64,000 nucleotides of DNA from Aciduricibacillus chroicocephali (GCF_030762805.1 NZ_CP129113.1:1316001-1380000); one strand, 5' to 3'. Counted from the stretch's first letter, positions 46,641 through 56,301 are shown. Notes: generated by a model from the letters alone, not told the origin. Made by a program: numbers and translations.

Positions 46641-47426
46641 CTAGTTGTTCAATTCAAGCAGGTTCTCAAGTCCGTACACAAGATGATCAAGCTTCATCAC
46701 TTCATCAATTGACATCTTGATGCCCTCCATGAATGATTGACGGTTCATTGAATCGTGTTTAATTGTTAGGAGTTGTCCATTACCGCCGAATAGTACTTCT
46801 TCATGTGCAACAAGTCCAGGAAGACGGACACTGTGGATACGAATTCCTTCAGATTCTCCGCCTCTCGCTCCAGCAAGTGTTTCTATCTCGTTCGGATGGC
46901 CTTGAGCTTTCGCAGTACGGTTTTCCTTGATAAGTTCAAGAGTTTTCATTGCAGTTCCAGACGGAGCATCAAGCTTCTGATCATGGTGTTTCTCGATGAT
47001 TTCAACATCTGGGAAATATTTAGCAGCCATCTTTGCGAATTGCATAAGCAAAACAGCTCCAACGGCGAAGTTCGGCGCAATAATACAGCCAATTTTCTTC
47101 TCATCCGCAAGCTTCTTCAGTTCATCAATTTCTTCTGGTTTGAATCCTGAAGTACCGACTACTGGGCGTATACCATGTTTTAGAGCGGATTCTGTATGAC
47201 TGAACCCAACCTCCGGAGTTGTTAAATCTACAAGTACATCTGCTTGAACCTCTGCAAAACACTTGTCTGGATCTTCATACACCGGAATTGCTGATTCATT
47301 CGTTCTGCCTTTATTTTTTCGGTCTAGGTAAGCAACAAGCTGAAAATGCTCGGTACTTTCGATCATTTGAATGGCTTCTCGTCCCATTTTTCCTCTTGGT
47401 CCCGCGATTATTACTTTGATTGACAT
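46641..47426 (-). CDS. dapB: 4-hydroxy-tetrahydrodipicolinate reductase
   Basis: Encodes 261 residues. The NAD(P)H loop is [15 protein letters not shown]; also [16 protein letters not shown], the catalytic [18 protein letters not shown] and the C-terminal [19 protein letters not shown]. It makes tetrahydrodipicolinate for lysine, wall diaminopimelate and spore dipicolinate. ATG 47426 has GGGGGAAGAG upstream. It heads the operon running to panD. Confidence 0.95.
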   Translation of the reverse strand: MSIKVIIAGPRGKMGREAIQMIESTEHFQLVAYLDRKNKGRTNESAIPVYEDPDKCFAEVQADVLVDLTTPEVGFSHTESALKHGIRPVVGTSGFKPEEIDELKKLADEKKIGCIIAPNFAVGAVLLMQFAKMAAKYFPDVEIIEKHHDQKLDAPSGTAMKTLELIKENRTAKAQGHPNEIETLAGARGGESEGIRIHSVRLPGLVAHEEVLFGGNGQLLTIKHDSMNRQSFMEGIKMSIDEVMKLDHLVYGLENLLELNN

Positions 47427-47608
47427 ATCTCTTCCCCCTAGTATCATCACTATTAATAAAAATATATACAGAGCAAATTGCCCTTTTGCTGCATGAATTA
47501 CTTGTGCAATCGCCAATATATTTAATGGAGTTGCTTCTTATATTCGTTTCAGTCCCTTATTATGTTATCGAAAAGGGGAGAATTTGACAAACTTTTTATC
47601 CGTCAACA

Positions 47609-47637
47609 TTGTCGCAAGAGTGAAAATTGTCTATAAT
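47609..47637 (+). promoter_or_regulatory. SigA-type promoter of the YitT-family gene
   Basis: TTGTCG (47609-47614) and TATAAT (47632-47637) are 17 bp apart, 38 bases upstream of the start. Confidence 0.75.
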
Positions 47638-47675
47638 TGTTAGCTGTTACATCTAGATAACTGGAGGCGGATTAA

Positions 47676-48548
47676 TTGGTGCTAGGAATCAGACTCAAAA
47701 ACACAGTCTTTATCTTGCTTGGAGCTGCCATTTTTGCTTTTGGACTGGTTCACTTCAATATGCAGAATAATTTGAGCGAAGGCGGATTTACCGGGATTAC
47801 GCTGCTTATGTATTTCCTTTGGGGTTGGGACCCTGCCATAACAAATATCATTCTTAACATTCCTGTGTTCTTTATCGGATGGAAAATACTCGGACGTCAA
47901 ACATTTCTCTATACACTCATCGGTACGTTCGCTGTATCAATTTTCCTTAAGTTGTTCCAAATTCGCCCGTTTCACACATACATGCAATCCGATATGATTT
48001 TGGCAGCACTTTTTGCTGGTGTTTTCATCGGTGTGGGACTCGGTATCATTTTCCGTTATGGTGGAACAACGGGGGGAGTCGACATCATCGCTCGCATTGT
48101 TCATAAGTTTTTTGGTTTCAGCATGGGTAAAACAATGTTCATCTTTGACTTTTTTATTATTACATTATCTGTTTTTACAGCCCTTGATCTTGTCAAAGGT
48201 ATGTACACGCTTGTTGCTGTTTATATCGCAGCCCGCGTCATTGACTTTATTCAAGAAGGCTCCTATTCTGCCCGGGGAGCTACCATTATTACTTCAAATC
48301 CGAAAGCGCTCGCTGATAGAATCATGAAGGATATGGATCGGGGCGTTACCCTTTTCCATGCGACTGGAAGTTATACAGGGCAACGCCGTGACGTCCTCTA
48401 CTGTGTAGTCGGAAAAAATGAAATAATCCGGTTAAAACAGGTCGTTAACAAATTCGACCCTCATGCCTTTGTCGCCGTCACTTCGGTCCATGAAGTAATT
48501 GGTGAAGGATTTACTTTGGACGAAAACAAAAATCCAATGCACAATTGA
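47676..48548 (+). CDS. ypjC: YitT family membrane protein (YpjC-like)
   Basis: Encodes 290 residues. Five or six membrane helices (DUF161, with LSEGGFTGITLL and RYGGTTGGVDIIARIV) precede a soluble C-terminal DUF2179 domain (about 215-285, GVTLFHATGSYTGQRRDVL). Function not established in the family. TTG 47676 follows GGAGG by 8 bases. In B. subtilis ypjC lies beside ypjB and dapB; here it is on the plus strand and converges on the metallopeptidase gene. Confidence 0.8.
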   Translation: MVLGIRLKNTVFILLGAAIFAFGLVHFNMQNNLSEGGFTGITLLMYFLWGWDPAITNIILNIPVFFIGWKILGRQTFLYTLIGTFAVSIFLKLFQIRPFHTYMQSDMILAALFAGVFIGVGLGIIFRYGGTTGGVDIIARIVHKFFGFSMGKTMFIFDFFIITLSVFTALDLVKGMYTLVAVYIAARVIDFIQEGSYSARGATIITSNPKALADRIMKDMDRGVTLFHATGSYTGQRRDVLYCVVGKNEIIRLKQVVNKFDPHAFVAVTSVHEVIGEGFTLDENKNPMHN

Positions 48549-48552
48549 ACAA

Positions 48553-48591
48553 AAAAAGACGACTTTACTCTTAAAGTAAAGTCGTCTTTTT
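48553..48591. terminator. Bidirectional terminator between ypjC-like and metallopeptidase genes
   Basis: Perfect 16-bp stem (arms 48554-48569 and 48575-48590, containing AAGACGACTTTAC) flanked by A and T tracts. Confidence 0.9.
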
Positions 48592-48594
48592 ATA

Positions 48595-49281
48595 TTAGTC
48601 GTCATTGCTGCCGAGGAACATCAGAACGAAACGGACAAGTTCAAGTACTGCGACAAGTGCTGCTGCAACATACGTTAATGCTGCTGCATTCAGAACTTTC
48701 TTCGTTTCTCTTTCTTCGCTATTGCGGATGATCCCTGTTGAAACAAGTTGTGCCATGGCACGGTTAGATGCATCAAATTCAACTGGCAATGTTACGAGTT
48801 GGAACAAGACAGCAGCGCCCATGAAAACGATACCAACAAGAGCAAGCTGAGTCAGTTGTAAGATCAAACCGGCAAATATCAACAAATAAGCGAAATTGGA
48901 ACCAAGATTCGCAACCGGTACTAGGGCATGCCTGAAACGCAAGAATGCATAATCCTGTGCATCCTGAATAGCATGTCCGACCTCATGTGCGGCAATGGCA
49001 GATGCAGCCATTGACGCTCCGTGATAGTTGTCAGTAGACAATCTGACTACCTTGCTGCGCGGATCATAGTGATCGGACAGCTGTCCTTGTACTTCTTCAA
49101 TTGCAACGTCATACAGACCATTATCATCAAGAATCTTTCTCGCTACTTGAGCTCCTGTCAAATCTGAAGAGTTTGCGACTTGCGAATACTTTCTGTACGC
49201 ATTTTTGACTTTGGATTGAGCCCAAAGTGGGATGATCATAAGGGCGGCGAAATATACTAGATATCCACCAATGCTTCCCAT
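48595..49281 (-). CDS. Membrane zinc metallopeptidase (YugP-like)
   Basis: Encodes 228 residues. The zinc motif is HEVGH in AAHEVGHAIQD, with a downstream Glu in PVEFDASNRA; about four membrane helices surround it. It matches the YugP/DUF zinc peptidase family of Firmicutes, of unknown substrate. ATG 49281 has GGAGG 7 bases upstream; the ATG at 49287 nearly abuts it. It lies 64 bases after the ypjB-like gene and is probably a late addition to this operon. Confidence 0.8.
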   Translation of the reverse strand: MGSIGGYLVYFAALMIIPLWAQSKVKNAYRKYSQVANSSDLTGAQVARKILDDNGLYDVAIEEVQGQLSDHYDPRSKVVRLSTDNYHGASMAASAIAAHEVGHAIQDAQDYAFLRFRHALVPVANLGSNFAYLLIFAGLILQLTQLALVGIVFMGAAVLFQLVTLPVEFDASNRAMAQLVSTGIIRNSEERETKKVLNAAALTYVAAALVAVLELVRFVLMFLGSNDD

Positions 49282-49345
49282 TTCCATTCCTCCATTAGTA
49301 CGTTATAGGTCAATTTTAGTCAAAAATTGATACGTAGTCAATCTA

Positions 49346-49597
49346 TTAATCTGCTTTTTTTCTTCGCTGTGCCCTGAACTTCTTCCAACTGACATAAGTT
49401 AATGTTATTGCGATACAACCGCCGACTATACCAGTAATCCATAATAACGGCATCATTTCAAAGGTTCTTGCTGGCATGTAGGAAGTTTCTTGAACATCCT
49501 TCCCCTCATTCGAGGAAAAATTAAATATTACGATTGCCGAAATCCCCAGGATTGCCAAAATGATCGACCAGCGGTGTTTTTTTATCAGCTTGCCCAA
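49346..49597 (-). CDS. Short YpjB-like protein, two membrane segments
   Basis: Encodes 83 residues with an N-terminal membrane helix (about 9-27), a short polar loop and a second helix (LLWITGIVGGCIAITLTYVS), then a basic tail. It occupies the ypjB position after ypjA. The C-terminus resembles the membrane end of the much longer sporulation protein YpjB, so the central domain may have been lost. GAGGTGAT precedes TTG 49597. The assignment rests mostly on position. Confidence 0.5.
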   Translation of the reverse strand: MGKLIKKHRWSIILAILGISAIVIFNFSSNEGKDVQETSYMPARTFEMMPLLWITGIVGGCIAITLTYVSWKKFRAQRRKKAD

Positions 49598-49655
49598 GAG
49601 ATCACCTCACATACATCTTATATAACAATGTATGTGGTACATGGCTTCGTTATCA

Positions 49656-50246
49656 CTAAGATATGGCGTCCAATTTTTCACGTTTGCGGCATAGCTTCCA
49701 GCCGACTGCAATGGATAATGTACTTAGCCAGAATGTGAAATAACCGATTTCATTTATATGAATCATAAGTGATCCATAAATGGGCATCATGCCAAATACA
49801 TAGTCAATGATGTCATTATGCAGTACCCAAATAGCCCCTACAACAAGATGTTTTAGCCGGTATGTATAAAATGCTGCAAATAAAACAGCTTCGACAGCCA
49901 TAGCGCCATGAGAAATCATTAACATATAACCTTGCCATCCGAGACTTCCCTGTTGAATGAGCATAAGCATGTTCATGACAACAGCCCAAACACCGTATTT
50001 AAATAAAGATACGACAGCTAATGCTTCGATATACGGAATGCTTCGCCCATATAAAAAAGCGAGTAAAACTAAAGTAATGAATAAACTCGCGGTTGGACTG
50101 TCCGGGACAAAGAGCTGAAAAATAAGGGGCGTTTCTGCCAGTTGATATCGATACCACCAAAAACCATAAAAAGTTCCAGCAAGATTGACCCAGAAAAGCA
50201 GCCATATAACAGTACGATGAAATAAAAAATCTTTCAGTAAATTCAT
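49656..50246 (-). CDS. ypjA: YpjA membrane protein (DUF1405)
   Basis: Encodes 196 residues with about six membrane helices (WLLFWVNLAGTFYGFWWY opens the family pattern; LVLLAFLYGRSIPYIEALA follows). Function unknown. It stands in the qcrC-ypjA-ypjB order known from Bacillus, after the qcr terminator. Confidence 0.8.
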   Translation of the reverse strand: MNLLKDFLFHRTVIWLLFWVNLAGTFYGFWWYRYQLAETPLIFQLFVPDSPTASLFITLVLLAFLYGRSIPYIEALAVVSLFKYGVWAVVMNMLMLIQQGSLGWQGYMLMISHGAMAVEAVLFAAFYTYRLKHLVVGAIWVLHNDIIDYVFGMMPIYGSLMIHINEIGYFTFWLSTLSIAVGWKLCRKREKLDAIS

Positions 50247-50276
50247 AATAAAGGACCTGCTTTCAGGAAAATGAAA

Positions 50277-50305
50277 AGCATCCTTGCCAAACAGGCAAAG
50301 ATGCT
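50277..50305 (-). terminator. Terminator of qcrABC
   Basis: AGCATCCTTGCC / GGCAAAGATGCT stem with one wobble, followed on the minus strand by TTTCATTTTCC. Confidence 0.75.
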
Positions 50306-50311
50306 CGAGAG

Positions 50312-51091
50312 TTATTTTGCTTCTCCATTTACAGAAGCGATGAAATCAACTAGCTGTTTCAGTTCTTGATCTGAACCTTTAAATACGCCTGGAGGCATAC
50401 TGCCAATACCATTTTTCGCAATATCCGCAATTTCTTCAGGAGTTTGCTCAATACCAATCAGGCTTGGAGCTGCTCCACCGCCTTCAAGCTCGGCTCCGTG
50501 ACAAGAAGCACAACTGTTTTTAAATACTTCATATCCCGGATCATCCGTATTGATTTCGACCTTCTCCCCTGGAGGAATTGGTTTATTCGCCTCAGCACGT
50601 GCTTCCCAGTCAACATGAGCAACAGACTCATAAGTAAGCCAGCTGCATGCCGCCAGAGCAAGAATCATCATAGCGACTGCAATCGGACGCTGTGGTGGAC
50701 GGCGTCCAGGTCCTTTGTCAAGGAATGGTGCCAGCAGTAAACCGCCAAAAGCAAGACCAGGTAAAATTAGAATGCCGAATAGAACAAATGGACCACTCGC
50801 ATAGTTATATTTTAATAACTGATACAAGAATAGGAAATACCAGTCCGGAAGTGGAATATAAGTCGATGATGTCGGGTCGGCAAGTCCTTCAAGCGGTGAA
50901 GGGTGCGCAATGGTCAAGCAGAGAAAACCTACAAGGAAAACTGCACCGACGAGCCATTCTTTTAAGAGGAAGTTTGGCCAGAACGCTTCTGTTCTTCCCG
51001 GATACTCGGAATAGTCTTTCGGGATAAACGGTTCGCTGTCCGCCTTGATACGGGAATCGCCAACGAATTTCATTCCTTTTCCCTTTTTCAT
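50312..51091 (-). CDS. qcrC: Menaquinol:cytochrome c reductase, cytochrome b/c subunit
   Basis: Encodes 259 residues. The N-terminal half is subunit IV-like (three helices, with PDWYFLFLYQLLKY at the quinol side). The C-terminal half is a cytochrome c domain with heme ligation CASCH and axial Met in GSMPPGVF. This fusion is typical of Bacillus b6c-type complexes. It completes the bc complex with QcrA and QcrB. AGGAGG precedes the ATG. Confidence 0.95.
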   Translation of the reverse strand: MKKGKGMKFVGDSRIKADSEPFIPKDYSEYPGRTEAFWPNFLLKEWLVGAVFLVGFLCLTIAHPSPLEGLADPTSSTYIPLPDWYFLFLYQLLKYNYASGPFVLFGILILPGLAFGGLLLAPFLDKGPGRRPPQRPIAVAMMILALAACSWLTYESVAHVDWEARAEANKPIPPGEKVEINTDDPGYEVFKNSCASCHGAELEGGGAAPSLIGIEQTPEEIADIAKNGIGSMPPGVFKGSDQELKQLVDFIASVNGEAK

Positions 51092-51127
51092 CTTGTTAGC
51101 CTCCTTCTCTACATGATTGCCGCAATC

Positions 51128-51802
51128 TTAAAGCGGCCCGGAAATACCTTGTTTGCGAATCAGGATAAAATGGACTGCCATAAGTGCAAATAGACCTGCA
51201 GGCAGGAAGAAAACATGAATTGCAAAGAAACGAGTAAGTGTTGCAGCACCAATGATGTTTGGATCACCGGCTAGCAATGTTTTCAAATATCCTCCGATTA
51301 GAGGCACCTGTCCAGCTATGTCAAGTCCAACTTGAGTTGCAAAAAATGCCTTGTTGTCCCACGGCAATAGATAGCCCGTAAAACCAAGTCCCAGCATAAT
51401 AAAGAACAAAAGCACTCCTACAATCCAGTTGAGTTCTCTAGGCTTTTTGTAGGCACCCTGGAAAAACACTCGCATCGTATGTAATAGAAGCATGACAATG
51501 ACAACGCTTGCACCCCAATGGTGCATTCCCCTTACAATCTGTCCATGAGCTACTTGTGACTGCAAGTAATAGACTGATTTCCAGGCGTTTTCAATGTCTG
51601 GCACATAATACATCATTAGAAACATGCCAGAAAGAATCTGGATGACAACTACAAAAAATGTAAGTCCTCCAAAACAGTACACGAAAGCGGAAAAATGATG
51701 CGCTGGGTTTACATGCTCGGGTACTTCATGATCGGCAATATCCCGCCAGATCGGCGCGACATCGACTCGTTCATCGATCCAGTCGTACATCTTCTGGAGC
51801 AT
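51128..51802 (-). CDS. qcrB: Menaquinol:cytochrome c reductase, cytochrome b6 subunit
   Basis: Encodes 224 residues with four membrane helices and the b-heme histidines (in VRGMHHWGASVVIVMLLLHT and FFAIHVFFLPAG). It oxidises menaquinol in the membrane. GGGGGAGAG precedes the ATG. It follows qcrA by 11 bases. Confidence 0.96.
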   Translation of the reverse strand: MLQKMYDWIDERVDVAPIWRDIADHEVPEHVNPAHHFSAFVYCFGGLTFFVVVIQILSGMFLMMYYVPDIENAWKSVYYLQSQVAHGQIVRGMHHWGASVVIVMLLLHTMRVFFQGAYKKPRELNWIVGVLLFFIMLGLGFTGYLLPWDNKAFFATQVGLDIAGQVPLIGGYLKTLLAGDPNIIGAATLTRFFAIHVFFLPAGLFALMAVHFILIRKQGISGPL

Positions 51803-51813
51803 ACTCTCTCCCC

Positions 51814-52317
51814 CTATCTTTCTATTGTATTGCCAAGGTACAGCATACCGTCTTTGACTTTCTGCTCGTAGTAATCCAGTGGAGCATTAGGCGGCGTATG
51901 TGGAACATTCGTTCCATCTTTGTAATATCTTCCGCCATGACAAGGACAATAAAACTCATTTTTAAATTTGTCATCACCTTCCCAAGTAACGACACAGCCA
52001 AGGTGTTTACAGATCGGTGAAAGGGCAACGATTTTACCCTTATCATCCTTGAATACCCAAGCCGACTTGCTAACTTCCGATTCATACCAGGCATCTACCT
52101 GATCGATTGTCCAGTCAACGCGCTTCGGTGTGGTTGTAATATCATCTACAGCCAATTTAACGTTTGTGAACCCTCCGGAATCAGTCGCCTTCAGCACCGG
52201 ATCAACAGCCATACGCAACATAGGAACAATCATCCCTGCCGCCATAAAGCCGCCGACACCTGTCAAAGTGTAGTTGAGGAATTGACGTCGGGACACTCTT
52301 TGCCTTTCTTCGCTCAT
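51814..52317 (-). CDS. qcrA: Menaquinol:cytochrome c reductase, Rieske subunit
   Basis: Encodes 167 residues. A twin-arginine leader with SRRQFLNY precedes one membrane anchor, then the Rieske [2Fe-2S] domain with CKHLGC and CPCHGG. It should be exported by the Tat system encoded at 21.6-22.7 kb. First gene of qcrABC. Confidence 0.95.
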   Translation of the reverse strand: MSEERQRVSRRQFLNYTLTGVGGFMAAGMIVPMLRMAVDPVLKATDSGGFTNVKLAVDDITTTPKRVDWTIDQVDAWYESEVSKSAWVFKDDKGKIVALSPICKHLGCVVTWEGDDKFKNEFYCPCHGGRYYKDGTNVPHTPPNAPLDYYEQKVKDGMLYLGNTIER

Positions 52318-52457
52318 CTTCTTCCCCCCTCTTTCTGCTAAATGATGGGCAAATTAGAAACATTTTAACTACTAGGACAATTTAATGATAGCTTAATCTG
52401 TTTATTCGGTCAATAACTATCCACCCCAAATTGATAGCGATTACAATTAACTGGAAA

Positions 52458-52913
52458 TTAATTCCATACCTCTCTCATCAGCCTTATTACTTCTCTCGCG
52501 AGCCCCTTTGCTGATTGCCCGAATTCCTCTGTTTCCATATCCATTTCAGTCGGACAAGGGAGCCAGACTAGCTCACCACTCATGTTCTTTGCATGCTTCC
52601 TCCATGACGAATCGAATGTCGTTAGAAAGACATGCTTAAACCCATTCTCCTGGGCGCTGTCCACCCATCTTTGCAAGCGAACGGAATCAGTTTCTTCGTT
52701 CGGCAAATAAACATAGGCTGGAAAAAGCATAACCCTTCCTGCTAACTCCTTTTCCAGTTCACTTGTGAAAATCTGAGTCGTTTCCTGATAGAGAGCTGTT
52801 TTAGAAATTCCGTCTTCATGCGAAATATCAAGCGGAATTAATGGAATTACAGCCGTATCGATAAACTCCTTTGCTTCTAGGTAACGTTTTGCATCTTGTC
52901 TTACCCACTTCAT
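52458..52913 (-). CDS. ypiF: YpiF family protein (DUF2487)
   Basis: Encodes 151 residues beginning MKWVRQDAKRYLEAKEFID, with VMLFPAYVYLP and HVFLTTFDSSWR. It is a conserved soluble protein of unknown function, always beside qcrA in Bacillus. AGGAGGG precedes ATG 52913. Confidence 0.85.
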   Translation of the reverse strand: MKWVRQDAKRYLEAKEFIDTAVIPLIPLDISHEDGISKTALYQETTQIFTSELEKELAGRVMLFPAYVYLPNEETDSVRLQRWVDSAQENGFKHVFLTTFDSSWRKHAKNMSGELVWLPCPTEMDMETEEFGQSAKGLAREVIRLMREVWN

Positions 52914-52983
52914 TGTTGTCCCTCCTTACTTGGCATAAGATGCCATTTAATTCACCATCAAGCTTATGGAAAAGCAAATGAAA

Positions 52984-53015
52984 AAGCAACCCTAAGCACA
53001 TGGCTGGGGCTGCTT
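52984..53015 (-). terminator. Hairpin after ypiB
   Basis: AAGCAACCC / GGGCTGCTT stem with a G-U pair. On the minus strand it is followed by TTTTTC. It overlaps the ypiB stop. Confidence 0.6.
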
Positions 53016-53545
53016 CAGTTGTTGATGTTCAGTTTTTCAAGCCGATCTGCCCAAATACGGAAAGCCTCTTTATCATGTCTGTCGAGCGCGTCATCTATCA
53101 TTTTCAAACATTCATTCTTCTCATATTCGCGCAAAGTATGTTCGAGAATTCCTTCGGCTATTTTGCTGTCTTCTTCTGGAATCAGCTCATCTTTAAATGG
53201 GTTTTCCTCTAATACAGCTGCGTACAAAGCATTCTGCCGAGCATTTTTGAAGTTCAGCTGAATATATAAAGACTCATGCTTGTTCAAACGGATATCATGG
53301 AATGTTTTCTCAGCATCGACTGTCTCTAAATGATTTTTATAGAAACAGAACGGTTTGTCTTCTGTACATTGGCTGCTCATTACAATACCACGTGGACAGA
53401 GATTGGCATCATGGACAAAATGAACATTCTCAAGTATTTCCTGATGATTAAGCAGATATTTTAAAATCCATGTGCTTTCACGCTTCTTCAACCGGAATTC
53501 ACCAAGAAACCAGCTAATAAAACTCTTTTTATCTTGAATTGTCAC
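53015..53545 (-). CDS. ypiB: YpiB family protein (UPF0302)
   Basis: Encodes 176 residues. The N-terminal UPF0302 domain has KKSFISWFLGEFRLKKRES and WILKYLLNHQEILENVHFV; the C-terminal IDEAL motif is LKMIDDALDRHDKEAFRIWADRL. Conserved next to ypiA; a link to membrane-complex assembly has been suggested only from context. GTG 53545 gives the length of the B. subtilis protein (about 179). A TTG at 53566 with GGAGG 11 bases upstream is the alternative. Confidence 0.82.
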   Translation of the reverse strand: MTIQDKKSFISWFLGEFRLKKRESTWILKYLLNHQEILENVHFVHDANLCPRGIVMSSQCTEDKPFCFYKNHLETVDAEKTFHDIRLNKHESLYIQLNFKNARQNALYAAVLEENPFKDELIPEEDSKIAEGILEHTLREYEKNECLKMIDDALDRHDKEAFRIWADRLEKLNINN

Positions 53546-53586
53546 CGAACTCTCCAACTCCCATTCGTCCTCCTTTAAAACGGAAA

Positions 53587-54867
53587 TCAACTAAGGAATT
53601 GACCATCTCCTGTACCATTGATGCGCGCAAGATAACCTGCCGTGTCGGCATCCAGCGGTTCAAGAGCCATATACTTGCCAAGAACTTCTGCTGCGTCAGC
53701 CATAAGTCCTTCCTCAACTAGAAAATACCCGAATTCCTTCAGAAAATCACTATCTTCTTGTAAAGATATATATGCTTCACGATATTGCTTTAATGCTTGT
53801 TTATAATTTTCCATTTCTGCGTATGCTTTAGCAGCAATCCAATTATAAAGCGCATCTTCAGCACCGATGTCTGAAATAGAGTCGATGAGTTCTATAGTTT
53901 CTTCATGCCTTTCTTGTTCCTCAAGCATTCGAGCAAGATATACGACTGCTTCCTTATAATCAGGATCAAGCGCTACTGCTTCTCGTATTAATCCTTCACC
54001 CTTTTTAAAAGACCCGAGTTGACATGCAAATGTACCAGCTTCAAAATAGAGTTCTTTATTAAAGGAATCTTTAGCTAGTCCTTTATTTGCTGTTTCTAAT
54101 GCTTCCTCAAGCAGATTTTCATTCTCGTATGCTCTTGCCAGCCAACTATATACAGAGAGGTAATCAGGATCCTTCTCAATTAATTCTTCCCATGCTTTAA
54201 TAGCGATGTCCATCCGATCTGCCTGGAATGCAGTGAAACCGTATTTGAACAAATGCTCAGGTTCTTCAGATGCATTCTCCTTATATAAATCAAGCGCTCG
54301 TTCTTCTTTGCCAAGAAGAGCCATGCATTCCGCAAGCCTTTCACTTACGGATACACCCGCAATTTCTTTCATTTCTTCCTGAACCTGCTCATAAAAATGC
54401 GCTGCACGTCCGTAATCACCTATTGAAAACAGCAATTCACCTAGTGCAAAATCAATAACAATTTCATTCGGGGCATGCTGTTTCGCCTGGAGCAGCTTCT
54501 GTTCTGCCACTTCAAAAAGCCCCTGTGCCTGATAAAGATCCGCTTGTTGCAAGGCTATTTCCAAATATTGAGGGTCCTCTGGATCAATTGTACCTTCTCC
54601 GATGAGTTGCAAAGCTTTTTCGTCTTCACCAAGTTCTATATATATATCCGCAAGCATTGCCGATAGTTCACTTTCTTCAGGAAATGAGGCGATAAGCTCC
54701 TCAAGAACCGGAACAGCTTTCTCGTAATAGCCAAGCTGTCTATAGAGTTCAGCCATTTCAAAAGCATCTTCCGGAGCAGCTTTCGCAACATGTTCATCCA
54801 GTAATTCAACGGCTTGCTCAATTTTATCTTCATTTATATAATGTAACGCCTGATCAAGAACATTCAT
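53587..54867 (-). CDS. ypiA: TPR-repeat protein YpiA
   Basis: Encodes 426 residues made of about ten to twelve tetratricopeptide repeats (for example AELYRQLGYYEKAVPVLEEL and YSWLARAYENENLLEEALET), acidic throughout and without signal or membrane segments. It is a cytoplasmic scaffold of unknown partner. ATG 54867 (MNVLDQALHYI) fits the family start; its SD (AAAGGTG) is far. It lies between aroA and ypiB, as in Bacillus. Confidence 0.85.
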   Translation of the reverse strand: MNVLDQALHYINEDKIEQAVELLDEHVAKAAPEDAFEMAELYRQLGYYEKAVPVLEELIASFPEESELSAMLADIYIELGEDEKALQLIGEGTIDPEDPQYLEIALQQADLYQAQGLFEVAEQKLLQAKQHAPNEIVIDFALGELLFSIGDYGRAAHFYEQVQEEMKEIAGVSVSERLAECMALLGKEERALDLYKENASEEPEHLFKYGFTAFQADRMDIAIKAWEELIEKDPDYLSVYSWLARAYENENLLEEALETANKGLAKDSFNKELYFEAGTFACQLGSFKKGEGLIREAVALDPDYKEAVVYLARMLEEQERHEETIELIDSISDIGAEDALYNWIAAKAYAEMENYKQALKQYREAYISLQEDSDFLKEFGYFLVEEGLMADAAEVLGKYMALEPLDADTAGYLARINGTGDGQFLS

Positions 54868-54956
54868 TCCAGCTACAGCACCTTTCATCGTACACTTCAT
54901 CCTTGAATAGTAACATATGAAGCGCATTATTTCTTCTTACTGAGCTTGAACAGATA

Positions 54957-54991
54957 AAAAAAGAATGAGAGCAGCAAAATGGCTCTCATTC
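54957..54991 (-). terminator. Terminator of the aro operon, overlapping the aroA stop
   Basis: 10-bp stem GAATGAGAGC / GCTCTCATTC, followed on the minus strand by TTTTTTTATC. Confidence 0.85.
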
Positions 54992-56275
54992 CTGTATAGA
55001 ATGGAAATGTTCAAAAAATGTCGGATATGATATTTGTATTGAAGAGATGTCATCAATAACGACTGCCCCTTCCGAAACAAATGAAGCAATTGCCGCCATC
55101 ATGGCAATTCGGTGATCGTGGTAACTTCTCACTAAGCCACCTTTAAGTGGTGTCTCCCCTTTTATAGCCATTCCATCTTCAGTTGGGGAAATCGATGCAC
55201 CTAGTGTACCGAGAACATCCTCAACAGCTGCAATCCGGTCTGTTTCCTTGACACGGAGCTCTTCTGCATCACGGACGATAGTCTCACCTTCAGCCTGGCT
55301 TGCAATCAGTGCTATAATCGGTATCTCATCAATAAGTCGAGGAATCATATCCCCTTCTATAACAATGCCCTTCAATTTACTGTAGCGCACTGTAATGTCA
55401 CCGAACTTTTCACCGCCAGTTTCATTTACGTTGTCAATTGAAAGGTCTGCTCCCATCTGTTCCAGGACGTCCAGAATTCCGGTTCTAGTCTTATTAAGAC
55501 CTACTCTTTTAAGCGTAAGTTCACTTCCCGGCACAATTGCAGCAGCAGCTAAATAAAAGGCGGCCGAGGAAATATCCCCAGGGACGACTACGTCAGTAGC
55601 TACAAGACGATATTTATTTGTAATCCGGATTTCTTCTCCAGCAACAGTCAAATCTGCCCCAAAAGCCCGAAGCATATTCTCAGTATGATCTCTTGTCGGT
55701 GTTTTCTCGATGACAGTTGTCTCTCCATCTGCCAATAATCCTGCCAAAAGTACAGCGGATTTTACTTGAGCACTTTTCAGAGGCATTTCATATGTAATCG
55801 AGTGAAGTTGTTTTCCTCTTATTGAGATTGGCAAATATGAGCCGCCTTCTCGGCCATCGAATTGCGCTCCCATCTGACGTAGCGGATTGACGACACGGTC
55901 CATTGGACGTTTTGTCAGATAAGGATCACCATATGCCATTGAGAAGAAAGGCAGTCCAGCAAGAACGCCTAGCATAAGCCGGGCAGTAGTGCCCGAATTT
56001 CCAAAATAAAGAGGTACGAGCGGTTCATTCAGACCGTCAATCCCTTTACTATTTACTACAACGTTCGTGCCATCAACCTCTATTTCCACACCCATTGCCT
56101 GAAAAGCATGAATGGTGCGCAGACAGTCTTCACCGTCAAGGAAATTTTCTATTTTTGTCGTGCCTTTAGCGAGTGAACCGAAAATGACAGATCTATGAGA
56201 TATGGATTTGTCTCCGGGAATTTCAATATTGCCTTTAAGAGGTCTTTTGGCAGGCGCCAATGACAATTCTCCCAT
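54986..56275 (-). CDS. aroA: 5-enolpyruvylshikimate-3-phosphate synthase
   Basis: Encodes 429 residues. GDKSISHRSVIFGSLAKG, LYFGNSGTTARLM, GDISSAAFYLAAAA and RVKETDRIAAV mark the substrate sites. It joins shikimate-3-phosphate and PEP. The motif around residue 100 (NSGTTARLMLGVLAG) is like the Bacillus enzyme (called AroE there). ATG 56275 has AAAGGA 8 bases upstream. Last gene of the supraoperon. Confidence 0.96.
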   Translation of the reverse strand: MGELSLAPAKRPLKGNIEIPGDKSISHRSVIFGSLAKGTTKIENFLDGEDCLRTIHAFQAMGVEIEVDGTNVVVNSKGIDGLNEPLVPLYFGNSGTTARLMLGVLAGLPFFSMAYGDPYLTKRPMDRVVNPLRQMGAQFDGREGGSYLPISIRGKQLHSITYEMPLKSAQVKSAVLLAGLLADGETTVIEKTPTRDHTENMLRAFGADLTVAGEEIRITNKYRLVATDVVVPGDISSAAFYLAAAAIVPGSELTLKRVGLNKTRTGILDVLEQMGADLSIDNVNETGGEKFGDITVRYSKLKGIVIEGDMIPRLIDEIPIIALIASQAEGETIVRDAEELRVKETDRIAAVEDVLGTLGASISPTEDGMAIKGETPLKGGLVRSYHDHRIAMMAAIASFVSEGAVVIDDISSIQISYPTFFEHFHSIQE

Positions 56276-56301
56276 TGCCAACATCCTTTCTTATAAACAG
56301 C

